Assembly: GCA_947491315.1 (NCBI GenBank)
Contig: CANLII010000021.1
Span: 1 to 42,145, forward strand
Direction: 5' to 3'
Length of the DNA stretch: 42,145 nucleotides
Origin: Ignavibacteria bacterium
GTDB taxonomy: Bacteria; Bacteroidota; Ignavibacteria; Kapaibacteriales; UBA961
Position numbers and translations under genes: made by a program. The notes under the pieces were generated by a model. That model had not been told where the DNA came from, made no database searches, and was given only the letters and a program-made list of their open reading frames with translations. This document shows positions 16,096 through 25,537 of this stretch, in pieces; the first letter of the stretch is position 1; every line of letters begins with the position of its first letter.

Positions 16096-17499
16096 ATGTC
16101 AAAGCAAGAATTGTTGGTGTATTCACCATATTCTCGAGAACAAATAGACAGCATCCCAATGCATGATATGCAAGATGCGGAGACAATGATTGCCACTGCA
16201 TATGCTATATTCAAGGACTCAAAGCAATATATCCCATATCATGAAAGAATTGCAATACTGGAAAGATTGATTCCCATGATGGAGAACTCCATTGAATCAT
16301 TGGCAATCATGGCGACTAAAGAAGGCGGTAAACCATATCTAGATTCCAAAGTGGAAGTATTGCGTGCAATTCAGGGTGTGAAATCAGCAATTGACACCAT
16401 GCGTACGATGCATGGAAATGAAGTGCCGATGGGTTTGACGCCATCATCTCAGAATAGACTTGCAATGACAATTCATGAGCCAATCGGTGTGATATTTGCA
16501 ATTAGTGCATTCAATCATCCACTGAATTTGATTGTTCACCAAGTGATACCAGCCATTGCTGCAGGTGCTCCCGTGATTATCAAGCCGGCGAGTTCCACTC
16601 CAAGAACATGTTTGACATTTATCAAGATGATTCATGATGCAGGACTACCAAAAGAGTGGTGTCAGGCATTAATCTGTCAATCTTCCATAGCGCAACAAAT
16701 GGTATCGGATTCTCGGATTGCATTTCTATCATTCATCGGTTCGGGCGAAATCGGTTGGAAATTGCGTTCACTGCTTGCTCCCGGAATGCGCTGTGCATTG
16801 GAACATGGTGGAATGGCACCATCAATCATAGCAGAAGATACAGTTGTGGAGGAATATCTTGAGAAGATTGTGAAGGGTGCAATGTATCATTCAGGACAAG
16901 TTTGTGTGAGCACGCAACATATATATGTACATGAATCTCAGAGCGAACAACTTCTTGTATCTTTAAAGCAAAGAGTGGAACAATTCAATATCGGAGACCC
17001 ACTTTCCGCTGAGACCGAGGGTGGACCACTCATTCATCCAAAGGAAGTACAAAGAGTGCATGCCTGGATTAATGAAGCCGTGAATCAGGGAGCACAAAAA
17101 ATTTGTGGAGGAGAGAGGCTATCGGAAACACTCTATGCTCCAACTGTGTTATATAATTCGTCAGAGCATTCCTTCGTAACAAAACAGGAAATATTTGGTC
17201 CTGTTCTTTGTGTACATTCCTATACATCGCTTGATGATGCAATCAGTAGAATCAATACATCGGCATTTGGGTTTCAAGCATCAGTTTTCACTAAGAATAC
17301 TGATATTGCATTCAAAGTGATGAAATCGCTCAATGCAAGTGCAGTGATGCTCAATGATCATACAGCATTTCGGGTTGACTGGATGCCTTTTGGAGGTCGC
17401 GATGAATCAGGATTGGGATGGGGTGGAATACCTCATTCAATCAAGGAATATTCCAGAGAAAAAATGCTCATATTCAATTCACCACATTTATATCGTTGA
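16096..17499 (+). CDS. NAD(P)-dependent aldehyde dehydrogenase
   Basis: A 467-residue ALDH-superfamily enzyme that oxidises an aldehyde to the acid. The oxyanion Asn is N140 (AFNHPLN), cofactor-binding K163 is in IIKPAS, the general base is E236 (ALEHGGMAP) and the nucleophile is C270 (YHSGQVCVS). EIFGPVLCVHSY and a C-terminal FGGRDESGLGWGG are also present. The EHGG motif, where many ALDHs have ELGG, marks a less-studied branch, so the substrate cannot be given. The next gene starts 7 bases downstream and its GAGG ribosome binding site overlaps this gene's stop codon. Confidence 0.93.
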   Translation: MSKQELLVYSPYSREQIDSIPMHDMQDAETMIATAYAIFKDSKQYIPYHERIAILERLIPMMENSIESLAIMATKEGGKPYLDSKVEVLRAIQGVKSAIDTMRTMHGNEVPMGLTPSSQNRLAMTIHEPIGVIFAISAFNHPLNLIVHQVIPAIAAGAPVIIKPASSTPRTCLTFIKMIHDAGLPKEWCQALICQSSIAQQMVSDSRIAFLSFIGSGEIGWKLRSLLAPGMRCALEHGGMAPSIIAEDTVVEEYLEKIVKGAMYHSGQVCVSTQHIYVHESQSEQLLVSLKQRVEQFNIGDPLSAETEGGPLIHPKEVQRVHAWINEAVNQGAQKICGGERLSETLYAPTVLYNSSEHSFVTKQEIFGPVLCVHSYTSLDDAISRINTSAFGFQASVFTKNTDIAFKVMKSLNASAVMLNDHTAFRVDWMPFGGRDESGLGWGGIPHSIKEYSREKMLIFNSPHLYR

Positions 17500-17506
17500 G
17501 GCATTC

Positions 17507-17803
17507 ATGAAATGTTTTATGGTCAATATCTCATTGCCTGAAGAATATACGCCGGAATTTCTTTCGCTTATTCCGTCACAGAGATCATATATCAATAAAT
17601 TGATGGGAAGAGGAGTGGTTTCGACATATACTTTGTCATTAGATCGCACCACCTTATGGGTGACCATGTTTGGTGACAGTAGCGTGGACATCGAAGCATA
17701 TCTTGATAGATTTCCAATGAAGGATTTTATGGATTTTGAAATTGTGGAGGCTATGTTTCATCACAATGCTGCGCATTATGTTTTTCCAATGTCGCTCAAT
17801 TGA
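17507..17803 (+). CDS. Muconolactone isomerase-like small protein (98 residues)
   Basis: The ATG at 17507 has GAGG 6 bases upstream; the same frame is open into the dehydrogenase gene but that part is not used. The product begins MKCFMVNISLPEEYTPEFL and has Y-rich central strands, DRFPMKDFMDFEI and an ending AHYVFP. This matches the length and pattern of muconolactone delta-isomerase (start FMVxMxVNLPxD, middle LPLFPYMEIEV), a ferredoxin-like fold. No other ortho-cleavage gene is present, so the reaction may differ. The stop overlaps the folA start by one base (TGATG). Confidence 0.72.
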   Translation: MKCFMVNISLPEEYTPEFLSLIPSQRSYINKLMGRGVVSTYTLSLDRTTLWVTMFGDSSVDIEAYLDRFPMKDFMDFEIVEAMFHHNAAHYVFPMSLN

Positions 17804-18294
17804 TGTCACATTCATTCTCACTTGAAGCAATTCTTGCGATTGCACGGAATAATGCTATTGGACTTGATGGGAAACTCCCTTGGCATCTTCCTGTCGAATT
17901 GAAATTATTCAAAGAAGTTACGATGCATCATGCATTGATCATGGGGAGAAAAACATTTGAATCATTACCTGGAATATTACCCAATAGAGAGCATATCATA
18001 TTATCTCAATCATTGAATTCCATACATGGTGTCCATATTGCAATATCTGTTGATCATGCTTTATCAATCGCCGAATCACTTGCTCCGCAAAAAGTGTTTG
18101 TGATTGGCGGAAAACGCATTTTTGATGAGTTGATTCCGCAATGCAATGCGATTCATGTGAGTAGAATCATGAAGGAATTCCATGCCGATACATTCTATGA
18201 TTTGAATATTCAAGGATATACAATTGAACAATCACGCAGTTTGCGCGATATTGAAACTGCAACTGATATTCTCTATCAAAAATTGATTATTTGA
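17803..18294 (+). CDS. folA: Dihydrofolate reductase
   Basis: DHFR reduces dihydrofolate to tetrahydrofolate with NADPH. The 163-residue protein has AIARNNAIGLDGKLPWHLPVE at the N-terminus (substrate pocket with the conserved Trp), an IMGRKTFESLPGILPNR segment, and VFVIGGKRIFDELI (NADPH-binding GG). The active-site acidic residue is E34-like in LPVELKLFK, where E. coli has Asp27. ATG 17803 is used; it overlaps the previous stop by one base, so translation is coupled. The 3' end overlaps the convergent permease gene by 8 bases. Confidence 0.95.
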   Translation: MSHSFSLEAILAIARNNAIGLDGKLPWHLPVELKLFKEVTMHHALIMGRKTFESLPGILPNREHIILSQSLNSIHGVHIAISVDHALSIAESLAPQKVFVIGGKRIFDELIPQCNAIHVSRIMKEFHADTFYDLNIQGYTIEQSRSLRDIETATDILYQKLII

Positions 18295-19507
18295 AAAGCA
18301 TTGCTTTCGTGGGGGAAATACGCGATGCAACAAATGCGGGGATGATTGTTGAGAGGAGTGATAATACAAGAGCTGAGCCACCAACCAGATAATAATGCCA
18401 TGCTTTCATGGAGACAGGGAGAATATCGATGAAATACAAATCTGCATTCAAGGTGATGATGCCATAATTCTGCTGAATGGTGCAAAGTGCGAAGCTACTA
18501 AAGCAACCAATTGTGATACCGATTATTCCAAGTACGATACCCTGAAGAGAAAATATCATCATAATCGAAAATTGCTTCATACCGAGTGATTTCAAAATTC
18601 CGATGCTGCGCGTTTTTTCAATCACGATTATAAGTAAACTCGTGAGAATATTCATGATGGCAACAATACCGATCAAACTGAGAACAATGGGTATGGGTTC
18701 TTTCTGTAATTCAATCCAATGAAACATTCCTGCATGCAGATCATAGACTGTTTGCACGAATAGTGGATAGGGAACTTGATCCTGAATTTCAGTACTTATG
18801 GCATTGATATCAAAGCCTGGTTTCACCATCAATTCATAATGCGATTTTGCATCTTTTGAAGTGCCAAGTAGCTGAGATAAAGTCATTCGAGGAAGAAATA
18901 CATATAACTCATCATATTGCGACATGCCGGTTTTAAATAAACCCCGAATCTTTGCTTTCATCGTAACAGGAAGAGGAATTGAAGATCCTGCCGGATCGGG
19001 AATCATGGAAGTGATGATTGCAGTATCGGACACTTGAAATCCCATCGATGTTGCAAGTCTTTCACTGATGATGATTTCTTTTGATGAATCAGATGAAAAA
19101 GTAAAACTACCTTTGCGTAGCTCTTTGGGTCTTGCGATGAACTCTGTTTCATCATCAATTCCTTTGAGCAAGATACCATCAATATCTCCACCTCTTTTTC
19201 GCAATAATCCCTCTTTTTGCAATGCAATTTCAAATGAAGCAATAGCAGGATGATTGATGAGATGTTTCGGCATCGGTGGCGGAATATCACCATTAAATGA
19301 TTGGACTCGAATATGCGCCGTGAATTTTACTGCATTGTCTTCCAATGCTTGTTTGAATCCATCCAGTATTGCCATTGAAAGGAGCAAAGCCATACATCCA
19401 ATCGCAATGCTGAGTATGGCCACTATACGCGTAAACGCAATAAAACCTCGTTTCTTCAATGAGGTTCCAAAGCGATGGGTAAGATAAATGAGTCGCAAAA
19501 ATGACAT
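18287..19507 (-). CDS. FtsX-like ABC transporter permease (LolC/LolE type)
   Basis: A 406-residue permease with the LolC/E layout: one N-terminal membrane helix (around residues 27-48, IVAILSIAIGCMALLLSMAI), a large periplasmic domain (about 50-270), then three C-terminal helices beginning near IVLSLIGIVAIMNILTSLLI. IEKTRSIGILKSLGM is the cytoplasmic coupling segment typical of the family. Such permeases work with a LolD-type ATPase to release lipoproteins from the inner membrane; no ATPase gene is adjacent. It starts 1 base after the leuS stop, so it is probably co-transcribed with leuS. Confidence 0.9.
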   Translation of the reverse strand: MSFLRLIYLTHRFGTSLKKRGFIAFTRIVAILSIAIGCMALLLSMAILDGFKQALEDNAVKFTAHIRVQSFNGDIPPPMPKHLINHPAIASFEIALQKEGLLRKRGGDIDGILLKGIDDETEFIARPKELRKGSFTFSSDSSKEIIISERLATSMGFQVSDTAIITSMIPDPAGSSIPLPVTMKAKIRGLFKTGMSQYDELYVFLPRMTLSQLLGTSKDAKSHYELMVKPGFDINAISTEIQDQVPYPLFVQTVYDLHAGMFHWIELQKEPIPIVLSLIGIVAIMNILTSLLIIVIEKTRSIGILKSLGMKQFSIMMIFSLQGIVLGIIGITIGCFSSFALCTIQQNYGIITLNADLYFIDILPVSMKAWHYYLVGGSALVLSLLSTIIPAFVASRISPTKAMLFK

Positions 19508-19508
19508 G

Positions 19509-22073
19509 TTAATTCGCTATGAAGTTCACGAGCTTCCCGGGCACTATGATAGATTTTCGAATTGTGAGACCTTCAAGATGCTTCTTCACAAAGTCATCGT
19601 TCAATGCAATCTCTTTCAGTTCATCTTCGGTTGCAGTAGCGGAGACAGTAGCACGAGAGCGAATCTTACTATTGACTTGCAATACAATTTCGACAGTGGA
19701 TTGTTGCATCTTCGATTCATCATATTGCGGCCATAGAGCATTAACGATTGTATCTTCATGTCCCAATATCTGCCACAATTCTTCAGCGATATGAGGTGCG
19801 AAAGGAGCGAGTATGCGAATGAATGCACTCATCGATTCATGAGAGCGAGTCTCGGATATAGTATATTCATTCACTACAATCATCATCTGTGAAATGGAAG
19901 TATTAAAACTCATGGATTCAATGTCATCACCAACTTTCTTGATTGTAGTATGCAATGTATATTCCAATGCAGGAGAATCCTGATGTCCTTTCTTCACTGC
20001 ATCCAGCAATTGTCCATCTTCATCGGCGATTAAACGCCATGCACGATTCAAAAAGCGATTCACGCCTTCGACGCCTTTGGATGACCAAGGTTTTGTTGCT
20101 TCAAGGGGACCCATAAACATTTCAAACAAACGCAGTGAATCGGCGCCATATTGTTTGACGATATCGTCGGGATTGACAACATTGCCGAGTGATTTCGACA
20201 TCTTTCTACCATCCTCACCGAGTATTAAACCTTGATGAAATAATTTTGCAAATGGTTCTTTGGTAGAAACAAGTTCATGATCGAATAGTACTTTATGCCA
20301 AAAACGCGCATAGAGCAAATGAAGAACGGCATGTTCTGCTCCACCGACATATAAATCCACCGCACCTGAATCAGGAATATTGCCGGACCAATACTGTTCT
20401 ATATTTCTATCGCAGAATGTATCCTGATTCATTGGATCCATATAGCGCAGATAATACCAACAAGAACCAGCCCATTGAGGCATTGTATTCGTTTCAAGTT
20501 TTCCAACTTTATTCATTTTCGGATCATGCCACTTGATCCATGCATCAACATTTGCAAGAGGCGATTCACCCGTTCCTGCGGGTTTATACTCTTTCACATC
20601 CGGTAATGTGAGCGGTAATTCATCATAGTCAAGTGCGCGTTTTGTTCCATCTTCGAAATACACGATTGGGATTGGTTCGCCCCAATAACGCTGTCTTGAA
20701 AAAAGCCAATCTCTCAAACGAAATTGAATTCTGCCATGTCCGATGCCCGATTGTTCAAGCCATTCGATGCATTTCTTTTTGGCTTGATCTGTTGGAAGAC
20801 CCGAAAAGGAAACTGTATCAGGATGCTCGGAAGCCACTGAAATGGCATAATCTGTAAATGCTTGTTTTTGTACATCGATCTCGGAATCATCTACTGATTT
20901 GACCACTTGGATGATGGGAAGTGAAAACTGTTTTGCGAATATATGATCGCGTTCATCATGACCCGGAACAGCCATGATGGCTCCTGTTCCATAATGCGCG
21001 AGTACATAATCAGCAATCCAAATTTGAATTGGCTGTTGATTGGCAGGATTGATTGCGAATGCGCCTGTGTTCACACCGGTCTTTTCTTTCGACAATTCAG
21101 TTCTTTCCAAATCACTTTTGAGGGATGCAATTTTACGATATTCTTCGATTGCATTTCTCTGTTCAGCTGTCATAATCATATCAACAAGTGGATGTTCCGG
21201 TGCAAGCACGAGATAGGTGGCACCGAAGATTGTATCCGGTCTTGTCGTGAAGACTTTCACCGCATGTGCATCATTGATCTTGAAAGATATCTCCGCACCT
21301 TCTGATTTACCGATCCAATGCTTTTGCATTTCTTTTGTTGAAGCCGGCCATTCCACGAATTCCAAATCATTCAAAAGTCTATCGGCATATTTCGTGATGC
21401 GAATCATCCATTGTCGCATTGGTCTGCGCTCTACGGAATACCCTTTATCTTTCCATTCATCTACTTCCTCATTCGCGAGAACTGTACCCAATTCCTCGCA
21501 CCAATTCACGGGAATATTCGCGGTATAGGCAAGACGCTGTTCATCTCTATATGCTTCGATATCCACAGAATTTGTGAGATGCTGAGGAATTGGTAATTCA
21601 CTAATTGGACGAGCTTTTTGAAGTTCTTCATCGTACCAAGAATTATATATCTTCAAAAACATCCACTGTGTCCATTTATAATACGTTGGATCTGTGGTAT
21701 TTACAGAACGATTCCAGTCATAGCCTAAACCAAGAAGATTCAATTGTCTTTTGAAATTATTGATATTGGTTTCAGTAGCAATTGCGGGATGAATTCCTGT
21801 TACCATGGAATAGCGTTCTGTGGGCAAACCAAAGGCATCAAAACCCATAGGATGAAGAACATTAAATCCACGCATTGTTTTATAACGAGCGATGATGTCG
21901 GTGGCGGTATATCCTTCGGGATGCCCGATATGCAAACCCGTACCACTTGGATAGGGAAACATATCAAGGATATAATATTTGGGCTTTGAACTATCTTCCT
22001 GAACAGCATAGATATTCTGTTTAGTCCAAAAATTCTGCCACTTTTCTTCTATAACTGAAAAAGGATATGCCAT
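19509..22073 (-). CDS. leuS: Leucyl-tRNA synthetase
   Basis: A class I synthetase charging tRNA-Leu; 854 residues from ATG 22073 (preceded by GGA at 6 bases; the ATG at 22079 adds two residues). The HIGH signature is in PYPSGTGLHIGHPEGY near residue 40. The CP1 editing domain shows TTRPDTIFGATYLVLAPEH and GTGAIMAVPGHDERD. The KMSKS loop is GRKMSKSLGNVVNPDD. An anticodon-binding C-terminal domain follows. The gene lies 27 bases after the ABC transporter gene and 1 base before the Lol-like permease. Confidence 0.98.
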   Translation of the reverse strand: MAYPFSVIEEKWQNFWTKQNIYAVQEDSSKPKYYILDMFPYPSGTGLHIGHPEGYTATDIIARYKTMRGFNVLHPMGFDAFGLPTERYSMVTGIHPAIATETNINNFKRQLNLLGLGYDWNRSVNTTDPTYYKWTQWMFLKIYNSWYDEELQKARPISELPIPQHLTNSVDIEAYRDEQRLAYTANIPVNWCEELGTVLANEEVDEWKDKGYSVERRPMRQWMIRITKYADRLLNDLEFVEWPASTKEMQKHWIGKSEGAEISFKINDAHAVKVFTTRPDTIFGATYLVLAPEHPLVDMIMTAEQRNAIEEYRKIASLKSDLERTELSKEKTGVNTGAFAINPANQQPIQIWIADYVLAHYGTGAIMAVPGHDERDHIFAKQFSLPIIQVVKSVDDSEIDVQKQAFTDYAISVASEHPDTVSFSGLPTDQAKKKCIEWLEQSGIGHGRIQFRLRDWLFSRQRYWGEPIPIVYFEDGTKRALDYDELPLTLPDVKEYKPAGTGESPLANVDAWIKWHDPKMNKVGKLETNTMPQWAGSCWYYLRYMDPMNQDTFCDRNIEQYWSGNIPDSGAVDLYVGGAEHAVLHLLYARFWHKVLFDHELVSTKEPFAKLFHQGLILGEDGRKMSKSLGNVVNPDDIVKQYGADSLRLFEMFMGPLEATKPWSSKGVEGVNRFLNRAWRLIADEDGQLLDAVKKGHQDSPALEYTLHTTIKKVGDDIESMSFNTSISQMMIVVNEYTISETRSHESMSAFIRILAPFAPHIAEELWQILGHEDTIVNALWPQYDESKMQQSTVEIVLQVNSKIRSRATVSATATEDELKEIALNDDFVKKHLEGLTIRKSIIVPGKLVNFIAN

Positions 22074-22100
22074 GTACATTCCGATTGATATTGATATATT

Positions 22101-23918
22101 TTATGCATCAAGTGATTGCAATGCACACATTGAAGCATATATTCCGCCATGTGCGAGTAACTGTTTGTGAGTACCTGATTCTATGATGCGACCTTTCTCG
22201 AAGACATAAATTTTGTCTGCATCAATGATGGTTGATAAGCGATGCGCGATGATGAGTGCGGTTCTATCTTTCAATACATTCGCTATCGCATCTTGCACGA
22301 GTTTTTCAGACTCGGCATCCAAGGCCGATGTTGCTTCATCAAAAATAAGGATTTCGGGTCTGCGGGCAAGAGCGCGAGCAATGGCAAGGCGCTGCCTTTG
22401 TCCACCGGAAAGCAATACTCCGCGATCTCCAATCACTGTATCATATCCATTTGGCAATTCCATGATGAATGAATGTGCATGAGCAATCTTCGCAGCTTCG
22501 ATGATTGCATCACGATCCGCATTGGAACCAAAACCGATATTCGCAGAAATGGTGTCATTGAAGAGAAATGCTTCTTGAGAAACAATCCCAAAATGCGAAC
22601 GATATGAATCCATTGTAAATGATTGAATCGGTGCATCATCAATTGTGATATTTCCGGAAATGGGATCATAGAGTCGAATCACAAGATCACTCATCGTTGA
22701 TTTTCCTGATCCGCTTTGACCTACCAAAGCGATTTTCTCACCTTTCTTAATGGTGAGTGAAATGTTCTCCAGAACATTATGATTTCCATCATAGGAAAAA
22801 GTGACATCATTGAAACTGATATTGGATTGTAGTGATGGACATATTGCATGACCGTCTTTTACTTCTGGTGATTTATCAATCACGGTAAATATGCTATGCG
22901 CGGCAACCAAACCTCTTTGAATCATTGCGGGTGTACTGGTGATTTGTGCGATGGGTGACATGATGCTGAATAGAGCAAAGAGAAATGTCATGAGTTCATG
23001 TGCTTTCATCTGACCCGAATACACTTCATTTCCACCGATGAACAATACTGCGCAAAGTGATGAAATCGCAAGCATTTCATTGATGGCCGGAACGAGATCT
23101 ACAATCTTCTGATTTTTGATTGTTGCTCTCACATAGGTATTTGTTTCACCATGAAAGATCTCACTCGCCTTTTTCTCACTGCTTGTTGATTTCACGATGC
23201 GAATACCACTCAAGAATTCCTGTAGTATATGGGTCAACTGCGACATTGCAACTTGCATGCGAAGCGCATACTTTTTGATTGGAGAAGTGGTGAGTTTGAT
23301 AAGAAGTATACTTCCAATGCTCGTGCTAAATGCGATCAATGTGAGATATGGGGAATAGGTGATGAGTACGACAAGAAAGAGTGCAATTTCAATGGGTTGT
23401 CTGAACAGCGTGAAAAATAATGGAGTGATTGCTCCATTCATCACACCCACAGAATTAATCATCAAAGAAATGCCATCTCCTACTTTACTTTTATTGAAAT
23501 GCTCCATGGATTGTGACATCATGCGCGAGAACAATTGATCGCGTATGGACTTGATCACACCTTCGCCGAGGCGTGTATTGACATTGTTCCCTAGATATTT
23601 CGCAAGATTCTTGAATGCAAAGAGCGTGATGATAAGAATGCCGAGTTTAAACAATGTTTCCGAATGTGAAGCACCTTGCACAATACTCATGACATGCGTG
23701 AAGAACCAATTCTTCGCTTGTCCTGAAAAACTATCATTGGATGCAATGGCATTTGTTTTTTGCATCGTTTCAGGTTCGAACAATGCCTGAAGGACAGGTT
23801 GAATCACGATGATTGTCACCGCGCTCAAAATTGAGAACAGCGTATTCAGTATGATGGACAATATCAATAGTAGTTTGAATTGTCCGAGATATCCTAGAAC
23901 GCGAAAAAGCAATTTCAC
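22101..23918 (-). CDS. MsbA-like ABC transporter, fused permease and ATPase
   Basis: A 605-residue ABC exporter half-transporter. About six membrane helices occupy residues 1-320 (for example LLLILSIILNTLFSILSAVT). The ATPase domain follows: Walker A GQSGSGKST, Q-loop GIVSQEAFLFND, signature LSGGQRQRLAIARAL, Walker B ILIFDEATSALD and H-loop IIAHRLSTI. It probably dimerises to flip a lipid, lipid A-like molecule or peptide; substrate unknown. The start is GTG at 23918, backed by AAGGA 7 bases upstream. It lies 9 bases after purH. Confidence 0.95.
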   Translation of the reverse strand: MKLLFRVLGYLGQFKLLLILSIILNTLFSILSAVTIIVIQPVLQALFEPETMQKTNAIASNDSFSGQAKNWFFTHVMSIVQGASHSETLFKLGILIITLFAFKNLAKYLGNNVNTRLGEGVIKSIRDQLFSRMMSQSMEHFNKSKVGDGISLMINSVGVMNGAITPLFFTLFRQPIEIALFLVVLITYSPYLTLIAFSTSIGSILLIKLTTSPIKKYALRMQVAMSQLTHILQEFLSGIRIVKSTSSEKKASEIFHGETNTYVRATIKNQKIVDLVPAINEMLAISSLCAVLFIGGNEVYSGQMKAHELMTFLFALFSIMSPIAQITSTPAMIQRGLVAAHSIFTVIDKSPEVKDGHAICPSLQSNISFNDVTFSYDGNHNVLENISLTIKKGEKIALVGQSGSGKSTMSDLVIRLYDPISGNITIDDAPIQSFTMDSYRSHFGIVSQEAFLFNDTISANIGFGSNADRDAIIEAAKIAHAHSFIMELPNGYDTVIGDRGVLLSGGQRQRLAIARALARRPEILIFDEATSALDAESEKLVQDAIANVLKDRTALIIAHRLSTIIDADKIYVFEKGRIIESGTHKQLLAHGGIYASMCALQSLDA

Positions 23919-23927
23919 GAAATGTCC

Positions 23928-25478
23928 TTAATGTCTGAAATGTCTCATTCCGGTTAGCATCATCGTCACATTATTCTCATTCGCTGCAGATATGACTTCC
24001 GCATCTCGAACCGAACCACCCGGTTGAATCACAGCTGTTGCACCGGCTTCCACAGCTTGCAACATGCCATCGGCAAATGGGAAAAATGCATCGGATGCAA
24101 CCGCGCAACCTGTAAGATGTATACCTGCATCTTGTGCTTTTTTCACGGCAATGCGTGCGGAGTCGAGTCTTGACATTTGTCCGGCGCCAATCGCAAGGGT
24201 GCGATCGGAAGATGCATAGACAATTGCATTTGACTTTACATGCTTTGCAATGCGCCATGCAAAATCCATCGCTTTGGATTCTTCCTCGGTGGGATGTCTT
24301 TCCGTTACAATGTGCAAAGCTGCTTCATTTAATAATTGTGCATCTTCATCTTGAATGAGAAGTCCACCGGCAACACTGCGAATATGCTTTCCTGTAATTG
24401 CTTGTTTCAATGCATCATATCTGCAAATGAGAAGTCTTCTGTCTTTCTTTTTCATGAGTAATGACAAAGCTTCTTCGGTAAAAGAAGGAGCGATCAATAC
24501 TTCGGCAAACAATGAATGAATTGTTTCAGCTGTCTCAAGATCCATTTCTCTATTGAATGCAAGAATGCCACCGAAAGGAGAAACGGTATCTGTTGCGAAT
24601 GCTTTGTGATATGCTTCGGATAATGTATTGCCGATACCGACACCACATGGATTATTATGCTTCACGATAACTGTGACTGGTTCCTCGAATTCAAGGGCAA
24701 TCCGTGATGCAGCATCGATGTCCATGATATTATTATAGGACAATTCCTTTCCATGCAATTGCGTGAAAATGGATGAAAATGCTCCATAGAGTTTTGCATT
24801 CTGATGTGGATTCTCACCATATCTGAGCGATTGATCTGCTGGCATGGAAAGCGTGAGCACTTCAGGAAATGCAATGCCTTGTCTTTCTGCAAACCATCGT
24901 GCAATCATGGAATCATAAGATGCCGTATGCGTGAATGCTTCGCCTGCCAAATGCTTGCGGAGTCCAAGTGAAATACAACCCGTATTGTTCAATTCACTAA
25001 GCACTTCATCATAATGAGTCGGATTCACCACGATTACTGTCCATTCAAAATTCTTTGCGGAGGCGCGCACCATGGCAGGACCACCAATGTCGATATTCTC
25101 GATGCAAGTATGCTCATCATTAGTAGGTTGTGAAATAGTTTTTTCGAAGGGATATAAATTCACAATCACAAGATCGATGGAATTGATTCCATGTTCATTC
25201 ATTGCTTCCACATGACTTGCATCATTGAGTCTTGCGAGCAATGCGCCATGTATCTTTGGATGCAATGTTTTGACTCTTCCATCCATGATTTCAGGAAAAC
25301 CGGTGATGTCCTTGACGGGAGTGACGGGCAAGCCTGCCTCTTTCAGCATTGATGCTGTTCCGCCAGTGGAAATCAATTGTATGCCAAGAGCATGGAGTTG
25401 TTTGGCAAAATCGAGGATGCCTGTTTTATCTGAAACACTGATCAATGCTGTCTGGATTTTATGCAAATCGGGATTCAT
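23928..25478 (-). CDS. purH: Bifunctional AICAR formyltransferase / IMP cyclohydrolase
   Basis: PurH catalyses the last two steps of IMP synthesis. The N-terminal cyclohydrolase shows ALISVSDKTGILDFAKQL, STGGTASML, and GRVKTLHPKIHGALL. The formyltransferase part has SLRYGENPHQNA, VIVKHNNPCGVGIG (active-site KH/NPCG), and the C-terminal DAFFPFADGML. The 516-residue length is normal. ATG at 25478. It uses 10-formyl-tetrahydrofolate, linking it functionally to folA and folP in the same window, although they are not in one operon. Confidence 0.98.
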   Translation of the reverse strand: MNPDLHKIQTALISVSDKTGILDFAKQLHALGIQLISTGGTASMLKEAGLPVTPVKDITGFPEIMDGRVKTLHPKIHGALLARLNDASHVEAMNEHGINSIDLVIVNLYPFEKTISQPTNDEHTCIENIDIGGPAMVRASAKNFEWTVIVVNPTHYDEVLSELNNTGCISLGLRKHLAGEAFTHTASYDSMIARWFAERQGIAFPEVLTLSMPADQSLRYGENPHQNAKLYGAFSSIFTQLHGKELSYNNIMDIDAASRIALEFEEPVTVIVKHNNPCGVGIGNTLSEAYHKAFATDTVSPFGGILAFNREMDLETAETIHSLFAEVLIAPSFTEEALSLLMKKKDRRLLICRYDALKQAITGKHIRSVAGGLLIQDEDAQLLNEAALHIVTERHPTEEESKAMDFAWRIAKHVKSNAIVYASSDRTLAIGAGQMSRLDSARIAVKKAQDAGIHLTGCAVASDAFFPFADGMLQAVEAGATAVIQPGGSVRDAEVISAANENNVTMMLTGMRHFRH

Positions 25479-25537
25479 GAGCTCTATGAAATATGAATGA
25501 TGAGAAAATTACGAAATCGTTGTTATATCCTTGAATA

